Shown: positions 8,481 to 16,925 of the stretch, piece by piece
Layout of the letters: every line of letters starts with the position of its first letter
Position numbering within the stretch: position 1 is the first letter of the stretch
NCBI RefSeq assembly: GCF_023715505.1
Contig: NZ_JAMBOH010000018.1
Span: 38,772-102,771 of the forward strand
DNA from: Neobacillus cucumis
Lineage (GTDB): Bacteria > Bacillota > Bacilli > Bacillales_B > DSM-18226
Direction: 5' to 3'
Length of the DNA stretch: 64,000 nucleotides
Made by a program: the position numbers and the translations under genes
Notes under the pieces: generated by a model
What the model was told of the DNA's origin: nothing
The model's input: the letters and a program-made list of their open reading frames with translations, nothing else
The model's database searches: none

Positions 8481-9410
8481 TTAAGATTGGAAAATTTGGT
8501 CAATTTCATTAATTTCATCTTTGGTTAACTGGATCTCCAATGATTTAAGATTATGGAGTACTTGTTCTTCCCTTTTTGCTCCTGGAATGATAACATCAAT
8601 AGCCTCGCGGGTCAAATACCAAGCAAGAACAATATGTGCTACTTCTGCCCCCTTTGCATTGGCAATTTTGCGAATGCGCTCCACTCTTTCAAGTGTATCC
8701 TCGAAAATCTCCTTTTTGAAAAACTTCCCGCGCTTTTCTTTAAGATTTGTATTCTTATCATATTTACCGGTCAATAAACCAGAGGCAAGAGGGAAGTACG
8801 GAATAAAGGAGATTCGATTGTTGTTGACGTAAGGAAACAATTCCCTCTCGGCTTCACGGCTTAGTAAGTTGTACTCACCTTGGTACACATCTACATATCC
8901 ATCCTTATTGGCCTCTTTCAACTGCTCGATGGAAAAATTAGAAACCCCGATGGCTCTAATCTTCCCTTCATCTTTCAATTGTTTTAATGCACCTACCGCT
9001 TCATCCTTCGGTGTGTCTTGGTCGGGAAAATGGATATAAAATAAATCTATGTAATCTGTTTGCAGCCGCTGTAAGCTCTCTTCGACAGCTTGTTTTAAAA
9101 AGGCTGGAGAATTATCAATGACGATGTCTTTTTCGACGAATTTATGGGCAGCTTTAGTAGCAATGACAATCTCCGAACGACCGCCGTTTTCTTTTACAAC
9201 TTCCCCAATAATCTCTTCAGAACGTTTTGGGCCGTAGATAAAAGCGGTATCCAAGAAATTAATCCCGTTCGCGAGTCCGGTACGAACTAATTCTCTGCCT
9301 GCTTCTTCGTCAAGGTTTGGGAATAGATTGTGACCACCGACAGCATTGGTGCCCAGACCAATCGGATTGACATATAAATCGGTTTTTCCAATACGAACTT
9401 GATTTGACAT
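8481..9410 (-). CDS. aldo/keto reductase
   Basis: A 309-residue NADPH-dependent TIM-barrel oxidoreductase. Family residues are visible: Asp and Tyr in [17 protein letters not shown] (near 54), Lys in ATKAAHK (near 84), DLFYIHFPD (near 120, containing the active-site His), GVSNFS (near 157) and the cofactor region [11 protein letters not shown] (near 273). This fits the AKR subgroup of B. subtilis YhdN/IolS/YccK type. RBS AAGGAG precedes the ATG. It is monocistronic with its own terminator. Substrate unknown. Confidence 0.93.
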   Translation of the reverse strand: MSNQVRIGKTDLYVNPIGLGTNAVGGHNLFPNLDEEAGRELVRTGLANGINFLDTAFIYGPKRSEEIIGEVVKENGGRSEIVIATKAAHKFVEKDIVIDNSPAFLKQAVEESLQRLQTDYIDLFYIHFPDQDTPKDEAVGALKQLKDEGKIRAIGVSNFSIEQLKEANKDGYVDVYQGEYNLLSREAERELFPYVNNNRISFIPYFPLASGLLTGKYDKNTNLKEKRGKFFKKEIFEDTLERVERIRKIANAKGAEVAHIVLAWYLTREAIDVIIPGAKREEQVLHNLKSLEIQLTKDEINEIDQIFQS

Positions 9411-9483
9411 TTACCAATCATCTCCTTATTTTACATATTTTCATGATAACAAACATTGGATAAATAGACTAAATGAAAGACTT

Positions 9484-10104
9484 TTAAAAAATCAGACTTC
9501 TTAACTCAGCCTCAGTATATTTACCCTTAATGCCTTGTTTATCTTGAAAATAAAGGTAGATTTCTTCATTGGAATAATCCTCTTTTAAACCTTTTATTAT
9601 CGTTGCTAAATAAGCATGTGAAGGCTTTTTCCATTCAACATCATTGACACCCCACGATGCAGTAAACGTAAAAATTGGATAACCTTTTTCCTCCCCTAAA
9701 TACAAAATATTCCCGTACCAAGCATTGCGGCGGAATACTTTCGAACCGTTTTTGATAACCTCATTTAAGTCAACCATAAAATCTATTCCGTTATTTTCCT
9801 GACTAACCACATCTATAAACTGCTCCATAGTGATTAAGTATTTCTTACTATATGTAACATAACGTGGATCTTGGGTTAACCCAATAAACGCCACCCCTTG
9901 TGATTCCCATTTTGCTGCCTCTTTTGCAAAGTAAAGGGGAAAATTCATGGTAAAAGTGGACGAAGCTACTGGAAGTGAGGGATCTTTGCATCCTGTCTCC
10001 ATCTTTGTAGAGCCTTCAGGTTTTCCCCCTTTTATGTAACAAAAAAAACGATCAGTATTAATATTTGACCCATAACTTGCATACCAGACATAATTTTTGT
10101 TCAC
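9484..10104 (-). CDS. gamma-glutamylcyclotransferase-like protein
   Basis: A 206-residue soluble protein. Near its N-terminus VWYASYGSNINTDRF matches the YGSN loop of the gamma-glutamylcyclotransferase/AIG2 superfamily, which binds gamma-glutamyl groups. The rest does not match a motif I can name. The frame is open to 10173, but GTG at 10104, six bases after AAAGGTGGG, has the only good RBS and places the YGSN loop at the expected position. It sits alone between an aldo/keto reductase and a ThDP enzyme. Enzyme activity is not established by the sequence. Confidence 0.6.
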   Translation of the reverse strand: MNKNYVWYASYGSNINTDRFFCYIKGGKPEGSTKMETGCKDPSLPVASSTFTMNFPLYFAKEAAKWESQGVAFIGLTQDPRYVTYSKKYLITMEQFIDVVSQENNGIDFMVDLNEVIKNGSKVFRRNAWYGNILYLGEEKGYPIFTFTASWGVNDVEWKKPSHAYLATIIKGLKEDYSNEEIYLYFQDKQGIKGKYTEAELRSLIF

Positions 10105-10240
10105 TATTATCCCACCTTTCTTCCCTTTTTCCTTATATTGTAACACTAATCGGGCTGTACGATATTGGCTCACAGCTTATGATTACTCACATATTTGCTA
10201 AAACTACTTATAATAATTCCTTTTCTATTAGGAGGACAAC

Positions 10241-11821
10241 ATGAAACTAACCGATACACTTGTACAATGCTTAGAAAATGAAGGGGTTGAATACATCTTT
10301 GGAATCGTCGGCACAGAAACACTCGATCTAGCCGAATCCCTTTCAAAATCAACAAAGATACAGTATGTGAATGTCAGGCACGAACAAGGCGCCGCCTTTA
10401 TGGCTGACGTCTACGGAAGACTATCAAAAAAAGCAGGCGTCTGTTTATCGACACTTGGGCCAGGTGCTGCTAACCTCGTCACAGGTATTGCCAGCGCACA
10501 GCTTGACCATTCCCCGCTAGTGGCCTTAATTGGCCAGGCTGGGATTGAGCGCCAGCATGGTGAATCACATCAATATATGGATATTGTCAAACTACTAGAA
10601 CCTGCAACAAAATGGAGTACACAAATTCTTGATTCACAAACGGTCCCAACAGTTATTCGAAAAGCTTTCAGACTTGCCCTTATGGAGAAACCAGGTTCTG
10701 TTGCCATCACCCTTCCAGAAAACTTCGCGGCCCAACCGATTGCAAATACACCTATACCGATTACGCCAACCCCTGTAACGGTTCCAGATGCAGAATCACT
10801 AAACGCAGCAAAGGAACTTATTCAAAAATATACTAAACCTTTCATTATTATAGGAAATGGTTTAATCCGACAAGAGGCTGTCCAAGAGCTTATAACCTTT
10901 ATCGACCGCCTTCAATCCCCTGCCACACACAGTTTTATGGCAAAAGGGATTTTACCACCAGAACACCAACAGAATTTTTTCACATTCGGATTCAAAGAAA
11001 ACGACGCTGTTCTTGCTGGTATAAATGAAGCAGACCTTTTAATTGTCATTGGTTTTGATTTTGTTGAGCAGCTGCCAAACGCTTGGAATAAAAACAAACT
11101 CCCAGTTTTACATATTGATCCATTGCCAGCAGAAGTAAATGAATATTACCCGGTTCAGTGTGAGCTTGTCGGTAACATAAAGAAAACGCTTGAAGCCCTA
11201 AACCAAGCAGAGTTAACGGTCAAATCATGGCTGCCTTCAGGTGACCTGCAAGCTCAAATAAAAACAACCTATCAAATAAACGAAAACCAAAAAGAATCAC
11301 TTAACATAGAGAATGTTGTCCACCTAATTGAGAAATTTTCTCCCGAGAACACGATTGTCATTTCGGATGTCGGCGCCCATAAAGTATCAATCGCTAAAAC
11401 TTATCAGCCTAAAGAACCTAACCGGTTAATCGTCTCAAATGGGCTGGCCACCATGGGGATTGCCATCCCAGGTTCAATCGGGGCAAAACTGGCCTGCACT
11501 AATGACCCTGTTATATGTATTACCGGTGACGGCGGCGCTCTTATGAATTTTGCTGAACTCGAGACTGCTAAGCGTCTGGGCCTCTCGTTTACCATTATTA
11601 TTTTGGACGACTCGATGTTAAAGCTTGAAGTAAAACAAATGAACAATAAGTTTGGAAACACCTACGGAGTAACCTTCGAAAACCCCGATTTTGTCCAGCT
11701 CGCTCAAAGCTTCGGGGTAAAGGGAATTAGGCCTAACACATTAGCCGAACTGGAAACCATTCTTAAAGAACCGCAACAAGAAATCGTGCTTATCGACCTT
11801 GTCACACAAAGTCCAGGGTAA
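10241..11821 (+). CDS. acetolactate synthase large-subunit-like ThDP enzyme
   Basis: A 526-residue thiamine diphosphate enzyme of the IlvB/AlsS family. The N-terminal pyrimidine-binding domain holds the catalytic Glu in RHEQGAAFMADVYGR (near residue 46), the centre is a Rossmann-like domain (about 185-320), and the C-terminal domain has the ThDP/Mg motif GDGGALMNFAELETA (near 428). The family is about 550-570 residues, so this is slightly short. It is a lone gene with RBS TTAGGAGGA, without ilvN or alsD, so it may be a paralogue acting on another 2-oxo acid and not the biosynthetic enzyme. Confidence 0.85.
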   Translation: MKLTDTLVQCLENEGVEYIFGIVGTETLDLAESLSKSTKIQYVNVRHEQGAAFMADVYGRLSKKAGVCLSTLGPGAANLVTGIASAQLDHSPLVALIGQAGIERQHGESHQYMDIVKLLEPATKWSTQILDSQTVPTVIRKAFRLALMEKPGSVAITLPENFAAQPIANTPIPITPTPVTVPDAESLNAAKELIQKYTKPFIIIGNGLIRQEAVQELITFIDRLQSPATHSFMAKGILPPEHQQNFFTFGFKENDAVLAGINEADLLIVIGFDFVEQLPNAWNKNKLPVLHIDPLPAEVNEYYPVQCELVGNIKKTLEALNQAELTVKSWLPSGDLQAQIKTTYQINENQKESLNIENVVHLIEKFSPENTIVISDVGAHKVSIAKTYQPKEPNRLIVSNGLATMGIAIPGSIGAKLACTNDPVICITGDGGALMNFAELETAKRLGLSFTIIILDDSMLKLEVKQMNNKFGNTYGVTFENPDFVQLAQSFGVKGIRPNTLAELETILKEPQQEIVLIDLVTQSPG

Positions 11822-12206
11822 GCTAAGAAACGAAAATGGCCTTCTTCCCAGAATATGTAGATAGTAAGTCTTATTTTAGGGAGTGTAACTTTTTATGTTT
11901 TGAAAAGTTTCAAAACAAATCTACAAGAAAAAGGCAGTACTTATAACGACATTGGTTATAGGTATTGTTTTTTTCTTGTTATAGTACAAAGTAAACTGTA
12001 CTATATCAAAAGTTTTAAAAATTGTAACTGATTCCTCCAACTTACTTACTTTTCTTGACTTTATCGCAATGAGGAGCCTGTTACATTTTTATAATAAAAA
12101 TTCTGTTGTAACTAATTTTGCATCCTGTTACAATGTAACCATAGAATTTATAGAATATTTATAAAATTCTAATTGTTAATGTTCTAAACGATTGGAGGAA
12201 TGCTTG
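11822..12206 (+). promoter_or_regulatory. control region of the ferredoxin oxidoreductase operon, with several dyads
   Basis: Elements in order: GTTTTGAAA / TTTCAAAAC (11897-11916, 2-base spacer); TATAGTACA / TGTACTATA (11980-12005, 8-base spacer); GTTAC / GTAAC (12127-12139, 3-base spacer) with extra half sites at 12080-12084 and 12108-12112; AGAATTT / AAATTCT (12143-12170). A possible promoter is TTGCAT (12118-12123), 18 bases, TAGAAT (12142-12147), which places the GTTAC dyad in its spacer. The dyads are seen directly; that they are operators is inference. Confidence 0.55.
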
Positions 12207-13217
12207 TTGTCAAGATTACCAAAAGTGAATGAATTAGGTTTCTTTGAAATCCGACTTGAATCCATTGGCGGTTTAGGAGCCAATTTGGCCGGAAAGATGC
12301 TTTCTGAGGATGGAGTTGTTGGAAACGGACTCAATGGAGTCGGTTTTTCATCATATGGATCCGAGAAAAAAGGATCCCCTGTAAAAGCACACATTCGTTT
12401 TTGTGATCCAGAAACGAACATACGTGACACCACACCAATCGAACGTCCACATGTAGTCGGCATTTTCCATGATGCCCTTTTCAAAACCATTGATTGTACC
12501 AGTGGGATTTACCCCGATAGCACCATCTTAGTGAACTCACAAAAAACTCCTGACGAACTCAAAACTGCAATGAAAATCCCTGGCGGAACCATCGCTATCG
12601 TTGATGCAACAGGGATTGCCCTCGAAGAACAAACAAAAGCCAACACTGCCATGTTAGGGGCACTGTACCGAATCTTAAATTTCTTAGACCCAGAGTCGAT
12701 GAGACAGACCATTCGCCGCACCTTCGAAAAGAAATACCCACACTTAGTCGAACCAAACATTCGTACTTTTGATCGCGGTTTTAATGAAGTTGAATTCCAA
12801 ACCTACTTAGTAGATGAAAAAACAACGCTAAAACCATTTAAACGCGCAGAACCATTGCTAGGTTACGAAACTCAGACAATTGGCGGGACGATCATCAATC
12901 CTGGTAACAGTATCTTAAAGGACCTAAGTATTTCTCGTGCCGGAATGCTGCCCCATTTTCATGAGGAAAAATGTATTAATTGTGCAGCCTGCGATACCGC
13001 TTGCCCTGACTTTTGTTTTGTTTGGGTAGAAAAGGCCGATAAACGGGGCCGGCCGCAAATGTTCCTGCAAGGGATTGACTATCAATATTGTAAGGGCTGC
13101 TTAAAATGCGTTCATGCTTGTCCTGTTGACGCTCTATCAAGTGAGCGGGAATATAATGACGGCTACGCAGACAAAAACCGCGTGCCGCATTTATTTGATT
13201 TAGCGATTCGAAACTAA
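12207..13217 (+). CDS. 2-oxoacid:ferredoxin oxidoreductase, fused gamma subunit and ferredoxin domain
   Basis: A 336-residue protein. Residues 1-190 are the gamma domain (ESIGGLGANLAGKML near 15 and GFSSYGSEKKGSPVKAHI near 48, the conserved YG...RGG-like loop). After a linker, the C-terminus carries two 4Fe-4S motifs, CINCAACDTACP and CKGCLKCVHACP, the delta (ferredoxin) part. The start chosen is TTG 12207, eight bases after GGAGGAA; the upstream TTG 12192 overlaps the RBS. The alpha-beta gene follows after 18 bases. The enzyme oxidises or forms 2-oxoacyl-CoA with ferredoxin as electron partner. Confidence 0.92.
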   Translation: MSRLPKVNELGFFEIRLESIGGLGANLAGKMLSEDGVVGNGLNGVGFSSYGSEKKGSPVKAHIRFCDPETNIRDTTPIERPHVVGIFHDALFKTIDCTSGIYPDSTILVNSQKTPDELKTAMKIPGGTIAIVDATGIALEEQTKANTAMLGALYRILNFLDPESMRQTIRRTFEKKYPHLVEPNIRTFDRGFNEVEFQTYLVDEKTTLKPFKRAEPLLGYETQTIGGTIINPGNSILKDLSISRAGMLPHFHEEKCINCAACDTACPDFCFVWVEKADKRGRPQMFLQGIDYQYCKGCLKCVHACPVDALSSEREYNDGYADKNRVPHLFDLAIRN

Positions 13218-13235
13218 GGAAAGGGGCGGGAATTT

Positions 13236-15548
13236 ATGTCCATCGAAATAAACCAAGAAAATAGAACTGTTCCAAAAGGAACAATTGAACAAAGTATCGT
13301 GTTTGAATCTGGTAATGAAATGGCGGCCTATGCAGCCCATCAAATAAATTATCATGTAATGGGCTATTATCCGATCTCTCCTTCGACCGAGGTTGCACAG
13401 TTCCTTGATGGAATGAAAGCAAAAGGTGAACATGATATCGTGTTAATTCCTGCTGACGGTGAACATGGCTCTGCAGGTATATGTTACGGTGCGTCAACTG
13501 GGGGCGGACGTGTATTTAACGCGACGAGTGCGAATGGCTTTTTATATATGTTAGAACAGCTCCCTGTTCAATCCGGTACCCGTTTTCCAATGGTATTGAA
13601 TTTGGTCAACCGCTCTGTGTCCGGCCCTTTAAATATTCATGGCGATCATTCGGATCTTTATTTTGCCTTGAATACAGGCTGGCCGATTTTAATGGCCCGT
13701 GATCCGCAAATCGTCTATGACATGAACATAATTGCTATTAAACTAGCAGAAGATCCTGAAGTTCGCCTTCCGGTCATCGTCTCTTTCGACGGTTATTTCA
13801 CCTCTCACCAAAAACGGCGGGTTCAGGTCATGAAGCACAGAGCGGATGTTCAAAAATTTATTGGCGAGCCGCCAAGGAACTTCCCTCATGCGTTGGACCG
13901 TGAGAATCCTGTCACAATCGGCCCGTATATGAATGAACCTGATTATATAAATAACTGCTATCAACAGTCAGAAGCGATGTATAAGGCAGAGCAGGTTTTC
14001 GAAAGAATTTCCCACGAATATTCGGAGTTAACCGGCCGGGAATATCCTGTTCTAGATTTGTATCGAATGGATGATGCGGAGGTTGCCGTATTCATGCTGA
14101 ACTCAGCTGCTGAAGTATGTAAAGATGTGGCTGACAAACTTCGTGCACAAGGAATCAAAGCCGGGGTCATCTCCCCTAATATGATTCGTCCATTCCCGCA
14201 GCAAAAGTTAGCGGAAGCATTAAAAAATGTTAAAGCGGTTACAGTTGGTGACCGTGCAGATTCTTACGGAGCACATGGCGGGAATATGGCCCTTGAAGTA
14301 AGAGCTGCACTCCAAACCGTTGGAAACAGCCATACGAAAGTAGTAAACCGTGTGTACGGATTGGGCGGCAAAGACTTCTATGCAGATGAAGCTGAAACTT
14401 TTTTCCAATTAGCTCAAGAAGCTGCCGAAAAAGGTTTCGTTGAGAAGCCATTCGACTATTTTGGCCATAATCCTGGTAAACCGGAATTTGCACCAAAACG
14501 AGTCTTAAATCCTATGAAAAAAGAAGATTTGAATACTGGTTTAATCACTGTCACTCCTGATGAAAAAACCGGAGAATTAAAGGTGAAAATTCCTCCATTA
14601 AGAAGCTTAACGAAAAAGCCGAAACGCTTGGCTTCCGGACACGGGGCATGCCCAGGCTGTGGAATATTCTCTGGATTAGAGTTATTTTTCAAAGGAATTG
14701 AAGGAGATATCGTCGCGCTATTCCATACAGGATGTGCGATGGTTGTAACAACCGGATTCCCTTACAGTTCTCACAAAGCAACCTATATTCATAATCTCTT
14801 TCAAAATGGTTCGGCAACATTATCTGGACTAGTTGAAATGTTCCATGAGCGAAAACGCCGCGGTGAATTAGCTGAACTGGGTCTCTCTGACGATTTTACC
14901 TTTGTCATGGTCACCGGTGACGGAGGAATGGATATCGGGATGGGCCCTGCAATCGGAACGGCACTCCGGAACCATAAAATGATTATTCTTGAGTACGATA
15001 ACGAGGGTTACATGAATACAGGCAGCCAGTTATCTTATTCGACGCCTATGGGTCACATGACAAGCACTTCAAGTGTTGGGAAATTCCAAAAAGGAAAACC
15101 CTTCCACCATAAGGACACCGCGCAAATTATGGCTGCGACCCATATCCCATATGTCTTCACGGGAACGGAAGCATTTGACCGGGATCTTTTAAAAAAGGCT
15201 GCAAAAGCTCAATGGTATGCTCAAAATGAAGGCTTGGTTTACGGGAAAATTCTGATAACCTGTCCGTTGAACTGGAAATCGAAGGATGAATTAGGTCAGT
15301 CCATCGTCGAGGCGGCGGTTAACTCCTGCTTCTTCCCTCTCTATGAGGTTGAGAACGGAATTACGACAATTACCTACGATCCTGAGGTTAAGAACAAACG
15401 ATTACCTGTAACCGATTGGCTGAAGTTGATGGGAAAAACCAAACATCTGTTAAAAGAAGACAGTCAAGACTTATTGAAAATGTTTGATGAAGAAGTAGAA
15501 CGCCGATGGATGAAACTAAAGGCGAAACACGAAAGTCCATATCTGTAA
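13236..15548 (+). CDS. 2-oxoacid:ferredoxin oxidoreductase, fused alpha and beta subunits
   Basis: A 770-residue protein. Residues 25-430 are the alpha part (MGYYPISPSTEVAQFL near 43; FNATSANGFLYMLEQLP near 93). Residues 465-740 are the beta part: CPGCGIF and HTGCAMVV include possible cluster cysteines, and VTGDGGMDIGMG followed by DNEGYMNTGSQ is the ThDP/Mg site. The two usually separate subunits are joined. With the preceding gene it gives all four functional parts in two polypeptides. The substrate (pyruvate, 2-oxoglutarate or branched-chain oxoacid) cannot be fixed from sequence alone. Oxygen-limited expression is plausible but unproven. Confidence 0.93.
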   Translation: MSIEINQENRTVPKGTIEQSIVFESGNEMAAYAAHQINYHVMGYYPISPSTEVAQFLDGMKAKGEHDIVLIPADGEHGSAGICYGASTGGGRVFNATSANGFLYMLEQLPVQSGTRFPMVLNLVNRSVSGPLNIHGDHSDLYFALNTGWPILMARDPQIVYDMNIIAIKLAEDPEVRLPVIVSFDGYFTSHQKRRVQVMKHRADVQKFIGEPPRNFPHALDRENPVTIGPYMNEPDYINNCYQQSEAMYKAEQVFERISHEYSELTGREYPVLDLYRMDDAEVAVFMLNSAAEVCKDVADKLRAQGIKAGVISPNMIRPFPQQKLAEALKNVKAVTVGDRADSYGAHGGNMALEVRAALQTVGNSHTKVVNRVYGLGGKDFYADEAETFFQLAQEAAEKGFVEKPFDYFGHNPGKPEFAPKRVLNPMKKEDLNTGLITVTPDEKTGELKVKIPPLRSLTKKPKRLASGHGACPGCGIFSGLELFFKGIEGDIVALFHTGCAMVVTTGFPYSSHKATYIHNLFQNGSATLSGLVEMFHERKRRGELAELGLSDDFTFVMVTGDGGMDIGMGPAIGTALRNHKMIILEYDNEGYMNTGSQLSYSTPMGHMTSTSSVGKFQKGKPFHHKDTAQIMAATHIPYVFTGTEAFDRDLLKKAAKAQWYAQNEGLVYGKILITCPLNWKSKDELGQSIVEAAVNSCFFPLYEVENGITTITYDPEVKNKRLPVTDWLKLMGKTKHLLKEDSQDLLKMFDEEVERRWMKLKAKHESPYL

Positions 15549-15582
15549 ACAAAAAAGGTCAACCATATAAATTCTGATATTA

Positions 15583-15770
15583 GAACAAAAGCGCAAGCGC
15601 CTTGAACAGCCCCGACAAGCGTAAGTCGCTCAGGGAATAAGGCGTTCTTCTTTGCCTTCATTCCCTGAGCGGCTATGGTCCATCGAGGGGTTAGGCGCTG
15701 GAGCTGGACGTCGAAAGTCCATTGATTAAGATTTTATGACAAGCGAAAATTTTATAATTTCTTTAACGAC
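15583..15770. repeat. repeat family A, copy 2
   Basis: The fullest copy. The inner hairpin at 15628-15670 pairs GCTCAGGGAATAAGGC with GCCTTCATTCCCTGAGC (one bulged base). Compared with copy 1, several differences in the stem keep pairing or give G-U pairs. It lies 34 bases after the alpha-beta gene stop, next to a terminator. Confidence 0.88.
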
Positions 15771-15777
15771 TAAAAAA

Positions 15778-15812
15778 ATCCCGCTGTGAACTCTCTCACA
15801 GCGGGATCTTTT
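15778..15812. terminator. bidirectional terminator between the oxidoreductase operon and prs
   Basis: Perfect 12-bp stem ATCCCGCTGTGA / TCACAGCGGGAT with loop ACTCTC, a run of A to the left and T to the right, so it can serve both converging genes. Confidence 0.95.
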
Positions 15813-16762
15813 TATTCAAACAACGGACTTACTGCTTTTTCATTATGAATCCGTTCAACAGCTTCCGCTAACAATGGGGCAACAGATAAAGTGGTGATTT
15901 TATCGATTCGCTGCTCCTCCGGCATTTGAATCGTATTGGTTACGACTAATTCTTTAATTGGAGAAGACTTAATCTTACTAATCGCATCCGCAGAGAATAC
16001 AGGATGAGTGCAGCAAGCATAAACCGTCTCCGCTCCTCTCTCCACTAAAGCATTAGCAGCCAAAGTAATCGTTCCACCCGTATTAATTAAATCATCGACA
16101 ATAATCGCATTTTTACCCTCGATATTCCCAATAACATTCATGATCTCAGATTCCCCGGATTCTTCCTGTCTTCGATCAATTAAGGCAATTGGCGCATCTA
16201 ATATACTCGCTAATTTTCTAGCTCTAATAACTGCACCATTATGAGGAGCAACTACAACAACATCCTCTAAGCCTTTTTTCTCAAAATAATTTCCTAGGAT
16301 TGGATTGGCTATCAGGTGATCAACCGGAATGTCAAAAAAACCCTGTACTTGCGGCGCATGAAGGTCCATTGTCAGGACTCTAGTTGTACCGGCTGTTTCT
16401 AAAAGTCTTGCAACTAATTTAGCGGTAATGGGCTCACGCGGTCTAGCTGTACGGTCTTGACGAGCATAGCCATAGTAAGGTATAACAACGTTGATCATAC
16501 CGGCTGAAGCTCTTTTCAAGGCATCCACCATTACGAGAAGCTCCATAATATTATCATTAATGGGTTGTGAAGTTGATTGCACCAAGAATACATCATTACC
16601 CCTAACACTTTCTTCAATATTAACTTGAATTTCACCATCACTAAATTGAGTGCTAGAGCTCTTTCCTAGTTCACAGCCCAAAAGCTTAGCCATCTCATTA
16701 GCTAACTCACGATTCGAATTTAATGAAAACATTTTAAAGCTCTTCTTCAGTTGATATGTCAC
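15812..16762 (-). CDS. prs: ribose-phosphate pyrophosphokinase
   Basis: A 316-residue PRPP synthase making 5-phosphoribosyl diphosphate from ribose 5-phosphate and ATP. Visible motifs are [15 protein letters not shown] (N-terminus), the flexible loop region [18 protein letters not shown] (near 103), [16 protein letters not shown] (near 133) and the PRPP loop [14 protein letters not shown] (near 222). The start is GTG 16762 after GGGGGATC. The usual Bacillus copy sits beside glmU; this one stands alone between a repeat and a pectin-degrading enzyme, so it may be a second copy. Confidence 0.95.
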   Translation of the reverse strand: MTYQLKKSFKMFSLNSNRELANEMAKLLGCELGKSSSTQFSDGEIQVNIEESVRGNDVFLVQSTSQPINDNIMELLVMVDALKRASAGMINVVIPYYGYARQDRTARPREPITAKLVARLLETAGTTRVLTMDLHAPQVQGFFDIPVDHLIANPILGNYFEKKGLEDVVVVAPHNGAVIRARKLASILDAPIALIDRRQEESGESEIMNVIGNIEGKNAIIVDDLINTGGTITLAANALVERGAETVYACCTHPVFSADAISKIKSSPIKELVVTNTIQMPEEQRIDKITTLSVAPLLAEAVERIHNEKAVSPLFE

Positions 16763-16877
16763 CTTTGATCCCCCAAAATATGTTTATTGATTCATTATTA
16801 ACGCATGTCCATTATCCTATTCTACATGAAGAAATGAAATCAGGGTAGATTTTGTACTTAAAAAATATAGAAAAAAA

Positions 16878-16909
16878 CCAAGGGCACTGAAAAAAGACAG
16901 CACCCTTGG
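16878..16909 (-). terminator. intrinsic terminator of the rhamnogalacturonan enzyme gene
   Basis: Stem with arms CCAAGGGCACTG / CAGCACCCTTGG (one mismatch) and an A/G-rich loop. On the minus strand it is followed by seven U. Confidence 0.88.
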
Positions 16910-16925
16910 GCAAAACAATCTAAGT

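Noticed and set aside
10170..10355. 61-codon minus-strand ORF overlapping the start of the ThDP enzyme gene
   Set aside because: It overlaps the supported start and RBS of the plus-strand gene and has no RBS of its own.
10241..11821. Calling the ThDP enzyme the biosynthetic ilvB
   Set aside because: There is no ilvN or other branched-chain gene next to it, and the protein is shorter than usual; only the family is supported.
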